From Streptomyces sp. CB01373 (lineage in GTDB: Bacteria; Actinomycetota; Actinomycetes; Streptomycetales; Streptomycetaceae): DNA of 64,000 bases. The position numbers and the translations under genes are program-made. Under the pieces are notes generated by a model, which was given only the letters and a program-made list of their open reading frames with translations, was not told the DNA's origin and did not search any database. Shown piece by piece: positions 1 to 8,327 of the stretch (its first letter is position 1; each line of letters opens with the position of its first letter). The stretch covers positions 62,001-126,000 of the forward strand of contig NZ_NNBK01000002.1 of assembly GCF_002803075.1 (NCBI RefSeq), written 5' to 3'.

Positions 1-450
1 GTCGGGCTGCTCGAAGTTGGCGAAGACCCGGCGGGAGTCGGCGGGCTCGTACTGCGTGTAGAGGTAGACCTCGCCGTCCTCCGGGTCGACGAAGCGGTGC
101 AGGCCCTCGCCGGTGCGCGAGTAGGCGCACTGCGCGTCCACGACCAGCTCGTTGTCGGCGGCCAGATCCTCCAGGAGGATCCGGGAGCCGTCGAAGACCT
201 CGCTGGGGTCGAGGTCCCTGCCGTTGAGCGAGACGGCGGTGACGCTCGGCGCGAGCAGGTCGGCGAAGCTCGACGCGCCCGGCTCGTTGCAGCGGAACCG
301 GATGGCCGTCACGGACCGGAACGTCCGCGGACCGTCCCCGGTGTCCTCGCCCACCGCGGACCGCACGTCCAGGGACACCTCGTACCCGTCGACGGACAGC
401 AGGGCGGCCCGCTCCCGGGCCTCGTCGCGGGACAGATTCTCACCGGGCAC
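1..450 (-). CDS. pepN: Aminopeptidase N, N-terminal part (gene runs off the left edge)
   Basis: Read on the minus strand, the first 150 codons give VPGENLSRDEARERAALLSV, then a beta-rich segment ending in YTQYEPADSRRVFANFEQPD. This is the N-terminal beta domain of the M1 zinc metallopeptidase PepN, which trims N-terminal residues from peptides in the cytoplasm. The catalytic HExxH region lies outside the window. I chose the GTG at 450-448 because a GAGGGA ribosome-binding site sits about 9 nt upstream; an in-frame GTG at 459 is the alternative. It is divergent from the DsbA-like gene at 586, with 135 bp between them. Confidence 0.85.
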   Translation of the reverse strand, partial: MPGENLSRDEARERAALLSVDGYEVSLDVRSAVGEDTGDGPRTFRSVTAIRFRCNEPGASSFADLLAPSVTAVSLNGRDLDPSEVFDGSRILLEDLAADNELVVDAQCAYSRTGEGLHRFVDPEDGEVYLYTQYEPADSRRVFANFEQPD

Positions 451-585
451 AGGCGGCACTCCCTCGGATGTTTTCACGATGTGGACAGCATCGATCCTGC
501 CATGCGGATATGCGGCGCGGCAGCCGGGAATGCCGTGCCCGACCGTCGATGTTGGCAGTTCAACGACCCTTTACCGAGGAGAGCC

Positions 586-1260
586 ATGTCCGAGACCGCC
601 TCCGCCGCGACCCCGTCGTCCGGCAAGACTCCCGTCGACTTCTGGTTCGACCCGCTGTGCCCCTGGGCCTGGATGACGTCCCGGTGGGTGCTGGAAGTGG
701 AGAAGGTGCGGGACATCGAGGTCCGCTGGCACATCATGAGCCTCGCGGTGCTCAACGAGCCGAAGCTGGACGAACTGCCCGAGGAGTACCGGGAGCTGCT
801 GACCACCAAGGCGTGGGCGCCGGTGCGCGTGGTCACCGCGGCCTGGCAGAAGCACGGCCAGGACGTCCTCGGCCCGCTCTACACCGCGCTCGGCACCCGC
901 TTCCACAACCGCGGCGAGGGGCCCACCCGCGAGGCCCTCGTCGCCGCGCTCGAGGAGGTGGGCCTGCCCGCCGACCTGATCGACTACGCCGACCAGGAGA
1001 ACTTCGAGTTCGACGCCGAACTGCGCGCCTCGCACAAGGAGGGCATCGAGAAGGTCGGCCAGGACGTCGGCACCCCGGTCATCGCGGTTCCCGGTCCCGA
1101 CGGCGAGCAGATCGCCTTCTTCGGCCCGGTCGTCACCCCCACCCCCAAGGGCGAGCAGGCCGCCCGCCTCTGGGACGGCACCCTCGCGGTCGCCTCCGTC
1201 CCGGGCTTCTACGAGATCAAGCGCACCCGCACGGTGGGGCCTGACTTCAGCAACCTGTGA
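586..1260 (+). CDS. DsbA-family oxidoreductase, Rv2466c-like, with a CPWA active site
   Basis: A 224-residue thioredoxin-fold protein with the DsbA/FrnE helical insertion. It matches the mycobacterial mycothiol-dependent nitroreductase Rv2466c in length and in blocks such as DFWFDPLCPW near residues 18-26, VGQDVGTPVI and the C-terminal FYEIKRTRT. Rv2466c uses a CPWC pair. Here Cys25 is followed by Pro-Trp-Ala, so the resolving cysteine is missing and any chemistry must be monothiol, probably through mycothiol adducts. The start is the ATG at 586, preceded by GAGGAGAG; the longer reading frame upstream runs back across the divergent promoter region and is not supported. Cytoplasmic, with no signal peptide. 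Confidence 0.85.
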   Translation: MSETASAATPSSGKTPVDFWFDPLCPWAWMTSRWVLEVEKVRDIEVRWHIMSLAVLNEPKLDELPEEYRELLTTKAWAPVRVVTAAWQKHGQDVLGPLYTALGTRFHNRGEGPTREALVAALEEVGLPADLIDYADQENFEFDAELRASHKEGIEKVGQDVGTPVIAVPGPDGEQIAFFGPVVTPTPKGEQAARLWDGTLAVASVPGFYEIKRTRTVGPDFSNL

Positions 1261-1278
1261 CCCGTCCGGCAGGCGGAA

Positions 1279-1307
1279 GCCCCCGCGGGTCGCGTACTCG
1301 CGGGGGC
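1279..1307 (+). terminator. Hairpin terminator after the DsbA-like gene
   Basis: A perfect 9-bp stem (GCCCCCGCG at 1279-1287, its complement at 1299-1307) with an 11-nt loop lies 18 nt after the stop codon. There is no U-tract, as usual in Streptomyces. It stands between this gene and the convergent permease gene. Confidence 0.75.
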
Positions 1308-1342
1308 CTCTCCCTCTCCGGCCGGCGGTGTTCCGCGCCGTG

Positions 1343-2725
1343 TCAGCTCCGGGCGCGCCGGCGCTGCCGGAGGTACCCGGCAGCCGCCAGGACCAGCGTC
1401 ATGCCGCCCGTCGAGTACAGCTGCACCCGGGTGCCGGACTCCACGGCCATCAGGGCGAAGACCGCCGCCATGCCGGCCAGGGCCACCCAGGTGAGCCACG
1501 GGAACGCCCACATCCGGACCGTCAGCCTCTCCGGCGCCTCCTGCTCCAGCCTGCGGCGCAGCCGCAGCTGCGAGACGGCGATGAAGATCCAGACGACGAG
1601 GATCACCGCGCCGATCATGTTCAGCAGCCAGGGGAAGACGTCGTTGGGGCGCCAGTGGCTCAGCAGCACGCAGACGAAACCGAAGACGGAGCTGGCCAGC
1701 ACCGCGCGCCGCGGCACCCCGCCGGTGACCCTGGCCAGCGCCTTCGGCCCCTGACCGCGCTCGACCAGCGAGTACGCGATGCGCGAGGAGCCGTAGATGT
1801 TGGCGTTCATCGCGCTCAGCAGCGCGACCAGCACCACCACGTTCATCAGCTGACCGGCGCCCGGGATGCCCAGGTGGTCCAGCGCGGCGACGTACGGGCC
1901 CTTCCCGACGACCTCCCCCGAGTCCCAGGGGACGAGCGTGACGATCACCGCCATGGAGCCGACGTAGAACAGCGCGATGCGCCACATCGCCGTGCGCACG
2001 GCACTCGCCACGCCGCGCACCGGGTTCTCCGACTCGGCGGCCGCGATGGTGACCGTCTCCAGGCCGCCGTAGGCGAAGACCGAGGCGAGCAGGCCGACGA
2101 CCAGTCCGTGGCCGCCGTGCGGCAGGAAGTCGGTGAGGTTCGAGGCGCCCGGGGAGTCGGTGCCGGGCAGCACGCCCGCGACGGCCAGCACACCGAGGAC
2201 CAGGAACAGGGTGATCGCGCCGACCTTCAGCGCGGCGAACCAGAACTCGAACTCGCCGAAGTTCTTCACCGCGGCCAGGTTCGTGCCGCAGAACACCACC
2301 ATGAACAGCGCCACCCACACCCACTCCGGTGTGCCCGGCAGCCAACCGGTGACGATCTTCGCGGCGCCCATGCCCTCCAGACCGACCGCGGTGCACAGCA
2401 GCACCCAGAACGACCAGCCCGCGGTGAAACCGGCCCATGGACCGAACGCCCGCTCGGCGTGCGCGGAGAACGAGCCCGACGACGGATACGCCGCCGACAT
2501 CTCGCCGAGCATCCGCATGACCAGCATCACGAGCGCGCCGGACAGGGCGTAGGCGACGACGATCGAGGGGCCGGCCGCGGCGATGCCCGCGCCAGAGCCG
2601 ACGAAGAGGCCGGCGCCGATCACACCGCCCAGGGCGATCATCGACAGATGGCGCTGCTTCAGGCCGTGGGACAGGGAGACGTCGTCCGCCTGCGGGGGCG
2701 TTTCGACCGTGGTGCTGCTTGGCAT
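1343..2725 (-). CDS. APC-family amino-acid permease (GABA/proline permease-like)
   Basis: A 460-residue integral membrane protein with about 12 hydrophobic segments. The N-terminal LKQRHLSMIALGGVIGAGLF is the signature of the amino-acid transporter (AAT) branch of the APC superfamily, with unwound helix 1 at GGVIGAGLF; MRMLGEMSAAYPSSGSF follows. It probably imports an amino acid with protons. Substrate cannot be read from sequence. The ATG at 2725 begins the conserved part; a weak GGACGAG lies about 9 nt upstream. The protein at 3797-5230 is a clear paralogue in the same orientation, with bioY between them on the other strand. Confidence 0.88.
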   Translation of the reverse strand: MPSSTTVETPPQADDVSLSHGLKQRHLSMIALGGVIGAGLFVGSGAGIAAAGPSIVVAYALSGALVMLVMRMLGEMSAAYPSSGSFSAHAERAFGPWAGFTAGWSFWVLLCTAVGLEGMGAAKIVTGWLPGTPEWVWVALFMVVFCGTNLAAVKNFGEFEFWFAALKVGAITLFLVLGVLAVAGVLPGTDSPGASNLTDFLPHGGHGLVVGLLASVFAYGGLETVTIAAAESENPVRGVASAVRTAMWRIALFYVGSMAVIVTLVPWDSGEVVGKGPYVAALDHLGIPGAGQLMNVVVLVALLSAMNANIYGSSRIAYSLVERGQGPKALARVTGGVPRRAVLASSVFGFVCVLLSHWRPNDVFPWLLNMIGAVILVVWIFIAVSQLRLRRRLEQEAPERLTVRMWAFPWLTWVALAGMAAVFALMAVESGTRVQLYSTGGMTLVLAAAGYLRQRRRARS

Positions 2726-3088
2726 GGGGGCGGCTCGTCCGGTTGGGGGGAGGTGCGAAAACTCCCACAGTCTGGGCGGCCGCCCCAGCGCGCCGGAGCG
2801 GCCGCTCACGATCCGGACGCGCCGTGTGCGGGGAGTGAGGTGCCGACTACCGGAGCGGGCGACTCGGGCGTTTGGCGGGACCCTACAGTCGCCGTCCCCT
2901 CCTCGCACGTGGCGGAAACCGCGCCACCTCAGTGACCGGCATCACGTCCCACCGGGTGTGCGGACCTTTCTTTGTGTGAAACGGACCAAGCGTCCGCTCC
3001 CCCCTTGTCGACCGCTGACGGTGATCGCCGCGCCACCGCTGGGATAGCGTCACGCTGTCCCGAACTGCCCTCAACTCGCGGAGTCCCC
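2726..3088. other. Divergent intergenic region, permease/bioY
   Basis: This 363-bp stretch separates the permease start from bioY and carries no convincing gene. A TAGCGT element about 35 nt upstream of the bioY start could be a -10 box, giving a short leader with the GCGGAG ribosome-binding site. I see no riboswitch fold and no clear BirA or BioQ operator. Confidence 0.4.
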
Positions 3089-3670
3089 ATGAGCACCGCT
3101 GCCGCCACCCCCACCCGTACCGGGGTCGTCCTCGCCGACCTGCTGCCGGCGTCCCGTGTCCGGGACGTGGCCCTCGTGGTGGGCGGCGCCGCGCTCACCG
3201 GACTGGCCGCCCAGATCTCGCTGCCCGTGCCGCACTCCCCGGTGCCGGTGACCGGCCAGACCTTCGCGGCGCTGCTCGTGGGCACCTCGCTGGGCGCCGG
3301 CCGCGGTCTCGTCGCCCTCGCGCTCTACGTGCTCGCCGGCGCGGCGGGCGTGCCGTGGTTCGCGGGCGGTGCCTCGGGCGCGGGCTCCGTCTCCTTCGGC
3401 TACGTCCTCGGCATGCTGCTCGCCGCCACCGTCGTGGGCGCCCTGGCCCGCCGCGGCGGCGACCGCAACGTCTGGCGCACGGCCGGCACGATGGTGCTGG
3501 GCACGGCGATCATCTACGCGGTCGGAGTGCCCTACCTGGCCCTGGCCACCGGCATGTCCGCGTCCGCCGCGGTCGCCGCCGGCCTCACCCCGTTCCTGAT
3601 CGGCGACGCCCTCAAGGCCGCCCTGGCGATGGGCCTGCTGCCCACCGCCTGGAAGCTGGCCGGGAAGTGA
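3089..3670 (+). CDS. bioY: BioY biotin transporter, substrate-binding component
   Basis: A 193-residue membrane protein with six hydrophobic segments. It contains the BioY family blocks ISLPVPHSPVPVTGQTFAAL and GAGRGLVALALYVLAGAAGVPWFA. BioY is the biotin-specific S component of ECF transporters; in some bacteria it works alone or uses a shared BioM/BioN energising module. No bioM or bioN lies beside it here, so it is either solitary or uses a module elsewhere. The ATG at 3089 has GCGGAG upstream; earlier starts in the frame lack family similarity. Confidence 0.92.
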   Translation: MSTAAATPTRTGVVLADLLPASRVRDVALVVGGAALTGLAAQISLPVPHSPVPVTGQTFAALLVGTSLGAGRGLVALALYVLAGAAGVPWFAGGASGAGSVSFGYVLGMLLAATVVGALARRGGDRNVWRTAGTMVLGTAIIYAVGVPYLALATGMSASAAVAAGLTPFLIGDALKAALAMGLLPTAWKLAGK

Positions 3671-3721
3671 CCGCACCCTTCCCGGTGCCGTAGTTCTCCG
3701 CCGATCCGCGGAAGCCTGCGC

Positions 3722-3772
3722 AAGAGGCCGGCCGGTGGACGTCGCTCCGTGACGTCCACCGGCCGGCCTCTT
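3722..3772. terminator. Long bidirectional terminator hairpin
   Basis: A perfect 22-bp inverted repeat (3722-3743 with 3751-3772) encloses a 7-nt loop between the convergent bioY and permease genes. It can end transcription from both sides. A perfect stem this long is unusual. Confidence 0.9.
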
Positions 3773-3796
3773 CGTCGTTTCCCGTCCCGGCCGTCG

Positions 3797-5230
3797 TCAG
3801 CCGGTGGCGACCTTCTCGGTCTCCTCGTCGGCTTCCTCTGCGGCCGGGGTCGCGGCCGCAGCACGGCCCTTGTCGAGCCTCTGCTTGACGAAGGAGATCG
3901 CCAGCACGATGGCCGCGACCAGCATCGACAGCAGTACGGTCTCGCGGCCGTCGTGCTCGGTGTCGGTGAGCATGTAGCCGAAGACGAAGACGATCAGCGC
4001 GGCCGCCGCCCACGTCAGATACGGGTACAGCCACATCCTCACGACCAGCTTCTCCGGCGCCTCCCGCTGGATGATCTTCCGCATCCGCAGCTGCGAGAAG
4101 CAGATCACCAGCCAGACGAACAGGGCGACCGCGCCGGAGGAGTTGACGAGGAACAGGAACACCGAGTCCGGGAACCTGTAGTTGAAGAACACGGCCACGA
4201 AGCCGAACACGACCGAGGAGACGATCGCGGCCATCGGCACACCGCGGCGGGTGGTCCGTGCGAACGCCTTCGGCGCGTCCCCGCGCTCGCCGAGCGAGAA
4301 GGCCATCCGGGAGGCCGTGTAGAGGCCGGAGTTGAGACAGGAGAGCACCGAGGTCAGCACGATGAAGTTCATGATCTGACCGGCGTGCGCGATACCGAGG
4401 GAGTCGAGGGCGGCGACGTAGGAGCCCTTCTCGCTGATCGACTTGTCGTTCCAGGGCAGCAGGGCGACCACGACGAACACGGAGCCGAGGTAGAAGACGC
4501 CGATACGCCAGATGATGCTGTTGGTCGACTTGGTGACGGCGCGCTGCGGGTCCTCCGACTCGCCCGCCGCGAGGGTGGCGATCTCGCTGCCCATGAAGGA
4601 GAAGACGACGAGCAGGACACCGGTGAGGATGGCGCCGGGCCCGTTCGGCAGGAATCCGCCGTGGTCGGTGAGGTTGCCGAGCCCCGCCTTGTCGCTGTGC
4701 GCGCCGGGCAGCAGGCCGAACACGGCCAGTCCGCCGATGACGATGAACGCGCCGATCGCCACGACCTTGATCCCGGCGAACCAGAACTCGAACTCCCCGT
4801 AGGAGCCGACGGAGACGAGGTTGGTGGCGGTCAGCACCACCATGACGATGAGGGCCCAGCCCCACTGGGGCACGGCCGGCACCCATTCGGAGAGGATCTT
4901 GGCGCCCGCGGTCGCCTCCACGGCCAGCACGACGACCCAGAAGAACCAGTACAGCCAGCCGATGGAGAACCCGGCCCAGCGGCCGAGCGCCCGGTCGGCG
5001 TGCGCGGAGAAGGAGCCCGAGGTGGGGTTGGCGGCGGACATCTCGCCGAGCATGCGCATCACGAGGACGACGAGCGTGCCGACGAGGGCGTAGGACAGGA
5101 GGATGCCCGGTCCGGCGGTGGCGATGGCGGAGCTGGAACCGACGAAGAGGCCGGCGCCGATGACGCCGCCGATCGCGATCATCGACAGATGGCGGTTCTT
5201 GAGCCCGGCCTGGAGCCCCGAACTAGTCAT
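3797..5230 (-). CDS. APC-family amino-acid permease, second copy (GABA permease-like)
   Basis: A 477-residue permease with about 12 membrane segments and the AAT hallmarks LKNRHLSMIAIGGVIGAGLF and MRMLGEMSAANPTSGSF. These are nearly the same as in the permease at 1343-2725, so the two are paralogues. The last 25 residues are charged (EEADEETEKVATG) and probably cytoplasmic. The ATG at 5230 has AAAGGAA about 8 nt upstream. Substrate is not determinable; GABA or aromatic amino acids are plausible. A promoter with an AT-rich spacer lies about 100 nt upstream. Confidence 0.88.
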   Translation of the reverse strand: MTSSGLQAGLKNRHLSMIAIGGVIGAGLFVGSSSAIATAGPGILLSYALVGTLVVLVMRMLGEMSAANPTSGSFSAHADRALGRWAGFSIGWLYWFFWVVVLAVEATAGAKILSEWVPAVPQWGWALIVMVVLTATNLVSVGSYGEFEFWFAGIKVVAIGAFIVIGGLAVFGLLPGAHSDKAGLGNLTDHGGFLPNGPGAILTGVLLVVFSFMGSEIATLAAGESEDPQRAVTKSTNSIIWRIGVFYLGSVFVVVALLPWNDKSISEKGSYVAALDSLGIAHAGQIMNFIVLTSVLSCLNSGLYTASRMAFSLGERGDAPKAFARTTRRGVPMAAIVSSVVFGFVAVFFNYRFPDSVFLFLVNSSGAVALFVWLVICFSQLRMRKIIQREAPEKLVVRMWLYPYLTWAAAALIVFVFGYMLTDTEHDGRETVLLSMLVAAIVLAISFVKQRLDKGRAAAATPAAEEADEETEKVATG

Positions 5231-5335
5231 GGACGGAAATTCCTTTGCTCTGGTGGAGCGGTCCCCCGCACGAGCGGTGTACGGGATGGTCCAGTGAATC
5301 GGAGGCATTGGAATCCGTGAACCTTCGAAATGTAA

Positions 5336-5365
5336 TTGTTACTTGAGGTTTTTTTGAGGTTTCAA
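5336..5365 (-). promoter_or_regulatory. Predicted promoter of the second permease gene
   Basis: On the minus strand TTGAAA (5365-5360) and TAACAA (5341-5336) are separated by 18 nt, a good vegetative-type promoter. The spacer is strikingly AT-rich for this genome and contains a direct repeat of TTGAGGTTT, which could be an operator. It implies a leader of roughly 100 nt. Confidence 0.5.
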
Positions 5366-5437
5366 AGGTATAGGTATTTCTTTCTCGCGGGTGTGATAGT
5401 GCGCTGACCCGACTCTGCCGCCCGCATTCCGCCGTGT

Positions 5438-5449
5438 CACACTCGGACC
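5438..5449 (+). promoter_or_regulatory. -10 element for leaderless rpiB transcription
   Basis: CACACT at 5438-5443 ends 6 nt before the rpiB ATG and there is no Shine-Dalgarno sequence. Transcription would begin at or within 1-2 nt of the start codon. Confidence 0.5.
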
Positions 5450-5935
5450 ATGCGCGTGTATCTCGGCTCCGACCATGCGGGCTTCGAACTCAAGAACCAC
5501 CTCGTCGAGTGGCTCAAGGCGGCGGGCCACGACCCCGTCGACTGCGGGCCCCACATCTACGACGCCCAGGACGACTACCCGCCCTTCTGCCTGCGCGCCG
5601 CGGAGCGCACGGCCGCGGACCCGGACTCCCTCGGCATCGTGATCGGCGGCTCCGGCAACGGTGAGCAGATCGCCGCGAACAAGGTCAAGGGCGTGCGTGC
5701 GGCCCTCGCCTGGAGCGAGGAGACGGCCTCCCTCGGCCGCCAGCACAACAACGCGAACGTCGTCGCGGTGGGCGCGCGCATGCACACCGAGGAGGAGGCG
5801 ACGAAGTTCGTCGAGACCTTCCTCGGCACGCCCTTCTCCGGCGACGAGCGCCACATCCGCCGCATCGAGATGCTCGAGGCCTACGAGTCGACCGGCGACC
5901 TCCCCCCGATCCCGCCCCACCACCCCCAGCAGTAG
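5450..5935 (+). CDS. rpiB: Ribose-5-phosphate isomerase B
   Basis: A 161-residue RpiB/LacAB-family protein. It interconverts ribose 5-phosphate and ribulose 5-phosphate in the pentose phosphate pathway. The N-terminal LGSDHAGFELKNHLVEWL and the loop GGSGNGEQIAANKVKGVRAA identify it. As in the Mycobacterium tuberculosis enzyme, the Cys base of E. coli RpiB is replaced and a Glu (Glu72 here, in GNGEQ) is the likely catalytic base. Length is normal for the actinobacterial form, including the short Pro-rich tail. The start looks leaderless. Confidence 0.93.
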   Translation: MRVYLGSDHAGFELKNHLVEWLKAAGHDPVDCGPHIYDAQDDYPPFCLRAAERTAADPDSLGIVIGGSGNGEQIAANKVKGVRAALAWSEETASLGRQHNNANVVAVGARMHTEEEATKFVETFLGTPFSGDERHIRRIEMLEAYESTGDLPPIPPHHPQQ

Positions 5936-5972
5936 AACTCCGGGACGCAGCCCCGCCCCCGGGTCCCCCCTT

Positions 5973-6065
5973 CCACCCACCGAGTCGGGCGGATGGGTGG
6001 GAAACGGGGTCCGGGGCAAAGCCCCGGGTCCGGCGCGCCTCCACCCACCGAGACCGGCGGGTGGG
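5973..6065. repeat. Paired intergenic inverted repeats between rpiB and nei2
   Basis: Two similar palindromes built on CCACCCACCGAG...GGTGGG (5973-6000 and 6041-6065) flank a GGGGTCCGGGGCAAAGCCCC hairpin at about 6006-6026. Sequences of this kind recur in Streptomyces intergenic regions. Their role is unknown; transcript ends or mobile palindromic units are possible. Confidence 0.6.
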
Positions 6066-6094
6066 CGGGCAAAAAACCACAAGAGAGGACACCC

Positions 6095-6913
6095 GTGCCG
6101 GAGGGGCACACCATCCACCGCCTGGCGCAGGACTACGCCGCCCGCTTCCGAGGCCGGCGGACCACCGTCACCAGCCCCCAGGGCAAGTTCACCGCCGCCC
6201 CCCTCCTCACCGGCGCGGAGCTCACCCGCACGGAAGCCCACGGCAAACACCTCTTCCTGCGCTTCCGCGAGAGCGACTGGATCCACATCCACCTCGGCCT
6301 CTTCGGCAAGGTCGCCTTCGGCGACGCCCCCGCGCCCCCGCCCACGGACACCGTCCGCCTCCGCCTCGCCAACACGGCCTCGTACGTCGACCTGCGCGGC
6401 CCCACCACCTGCGCCCTGATCAACGACGCCGAGAAGCAGGCCGTGCACGACCGCCTCGGCCCCGACCCCCTGCGCCCCGACGCCGACCCGGACCTGGCCT
6501 ACGCCCGCATACGCCGCAGCCGTACGACCATCGCCGCCCTGCTGATGGACCAGAAGATCGTCGCGGGCGTCGGCAACGTCTACCGCGCCGAGGTCCTCTT
6601 CCGGCACCGTGTCGACCCCTACCGCCCCGGCAGCGACGTGACCCCGGCCGAGTGGGACGCCATCTGGGCCGACCTTGTCGCCCTCATGCGCGAGGGCGTC
6701 CGCAACAACCGCATCGACACCGTCCGCCCGGAGCACACCCCCGAGGCCATGGGCCGCCCGCCCCGCGTCGACGACCACGGCGGCGAGGTCTACGTCTACC
6801 GCCGCACCGCCCTGCCCTGCCACATCTGCGGCGCGGACATCCGCACCGCCGGCCTGGCCGCCCGCAACCTGTTCTGGTGCCCCACCTGCCAGCAGCCCGC
6901 GAGGGCCGGATGA
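6095..6913 (+). CDS. Fpg/Nei-family DNA glycosylase (Nei2-like endonuclease VIII)
   Basis: A 272-residue bifunctional base-excision repair enzyme. After removal of the initiator Met the N-terminus is Pro-Glu-Gly-His, where the proline is the Schiff-base nucleophile of this family. Residues 2-10 (PEGHTIHRL) match the actinobacterial Nei2 type. The helix-two-turns-helix segment includes MDQKIVAGVGNVYRAEVLF. The C-terminus has a zinc finger with two CxxC pairs (CHIC and CPTC). It removes oxidised pyrimidines and cleaves the abasic site. The GTG at 6095 follows GAGAGGAC. Confidence 0.9.
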   Translation: MPEGHTIHRLAQDYAARFRGRRTTVTSPQGKFTAAPLLTGAELTRTEAHGKHLFLRFRESDWIHIHLGLFGKVAFGDAPAPPPTDTVRLRLANTASYVDLRGPTTCALINDAEKQAVHDRLGPDPLRPDADPDLAYARIRRSRTTIAALLMDQKIVAGVGNVYRAEVLFRHRVDPYRPGSDVTPAEWDAIWADLVALMREGVRNNRIDTVRPEHTPEAMGRPPRVDDHGGEVYVYRRTALPCHICGADIRTAGLAARNLFWCPTCQQPARAG

Positions 6914-6923
6914 GACGGCCGTC

Positions 6924-8165
6924 TCAGAACCCGTGCGGCAGCCACGGCGCCACCGCCGAGCCGAACGCCACCGACACCGGGGCCAGCATCCCGGGCCGCA
7001 GCTCCCGTACCCGCCCGGCCGCCGCCAGCCCGGCCAGCGGCACGCCGCCGAGATAGGCCGTTCCCAACTCCCGTACAGACAGGGAGAGTTCCGCCGCGTC
7101 CGAGGTGCGTTCGCAGGAGGCACCCTTCGGGTCCCCGGTCAGCCGCCACCGCCCTGCGTTCCAGGGGCAGAAGTCGTCCGCCACCTCCAGCACCACGTCC
7201 ACCGGCGTCTGGTAGGTCCGCGCGGCGAGCGCCGCCCCCACGTCCACGAGCCGTACGTACAGCGAGTCCTTCAGCCGCGGCCGGCACCGCCGGATGTCGG
7301 ACACCAGGTACTGCCAGGCGTCGTCGACCGGCTGCCCCCGCACGGTCAGCGTCGAGGTCAGGTCGATGCCGAACAGGAAGCGCCACAGCGCCGCGTCGCT
7401 CGCCGGGTCCAGCGCGGCCAGGTCCCTGAGCTGCACCGTGCCCTCCGGCCCGCCGACGCCCCAGCCGGACTTGACGCGATAGCGGGCGTACCCCGTGATC
7501 TCGCCGGCCCGCTCGGCGACCACGCACTGCAGCGGCGAGGCACCGTCCCGGGCGCTCTCCGGATCGAGCAGCGCCACCCGCTCCCAGCCGGGCTGCCGGG
7601 CCAGCATGCCGGGCCGCCCGGGCACCAGCCGCGCGTAGACCGCCTCGCAGTCGTCCAGCGCGTCGGCGGGCGCCGCGAACCGCAGGCGTACGTCGTCCGT
7701 GCCGGCCGGGACCGTCAGACCGGCCCGGCCGGTGTCGATCTCGGCGGCGAGCTGGAAGGTCGCCGCGCCGTACCCGAAGCGGCCGTAGATCGCGGGCTCG
7801 GAGGCGGTCAGCACCGCCAGCGGCTCGCCCCAGGAGCGCACGTCGTCCAACTGCCGCCGCATCATGGACGTCAGCACACCGCGCCTCCGGTGCGTGGCGG
7901 CCACGCTCACCATCGTGACGCCGGCCGCCGGCAGCAGGTCGCCGCCCGGCACGGTGATCCGGAAGCTGAACGCCCCCGCCGTGCCCACGCACGTGTCCCC
8001 GTCCCAGACACCCAGCGAACGGTCGAGCTCGGTCAGGGCGTTCCAGACCTCCCGCTCCTCGTCCAGCTCCGGCATCCCTCCGAAGGCGCGGATCAGGTTG
8101 TCGTACCAGGGGCTCCACTCGTCGCGTCGCAGCACCCTCGGCCCGGTCGCATGCTCAGTCGCCAT
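6924..8165 (-). CDS. Eis-like GNAT N-acetyltransferase
   Basis: A 413-residue protein with the three-part Eis layout: a GNAT domain at about residues 1-150, a second GNAT-like domain, and a C-terminal SCP2-like domain. The acetyl-CoA loop is seen in VSVAATHRRRGVLTSMMRRQ near residue 87. The chain ends in Phe, consistent with Eis, where the C-terminal carboxylate serves as base. Mycobacterial Eis acetylates amines of aminoglycosides and peptides; the substrate here is unknown. It is convergent with nei2, 10 bp apart. Start at the ATG at 8165; no strong ribosome-binding site is seen. Confidence 0.87.
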   Translation of the reverse strand: MATEHATGPRVLRRDEWSPWYDNLIRAFGGMPELDEEREVWNALTELDRSLGVWDGDTCVGTAGAFSFRITVPGGDLLPAAGVTMVSVAATHRRRGVLTSMMRRQLDDVRSWGEPLAVLTASEPAIYGRFGYGAATFQLAAEIDTGRAGLTVPAGTDDVRLRFAAPADALDDCEAVYARLVPGRPGMLARQPGWERVALLDPESARDGASPLQCVVAERAGEITGYARYRVKSGWGVGGPEGTVQLRDLAALDPASDAALWRFLFGIDLTSTLTVRGQPVDDAWQYLVSDIRRCRPRLKDSLYVRLVDVGAALAARTYQTPVDVVLEVADDFCPWNAGRWRLTGDPKGASCERTSDAAELSLSVRELGTAYLGGVPLAGLAAAGRVRELRPGMLAPVSVAFGSAVAPWLPHGF

Positions 8166-8327
8166 GCGCCATGCCTACCAGCGCGCAACGGAACGGGCGA
8201 ACGAATTTCGTCCAGGTGGCAGCGCGACGGCCGCCGGTGAAGTTCACTGTGAATCCGAGCCTCGGACGGGGGACAAGTGGGACCTCCCGTGCCAAGCGTC
8301 AGGTCGGATGGATAGGGTCCCCAACTA

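Noticed and set aside
97..585. N-terminal extension of the DsbA-like gene back to position 97
   Set aside because: It runs through the divergent pepN gene and promoter, has no similarity, and the ATG at 586 has a strong ribosome-binding site.
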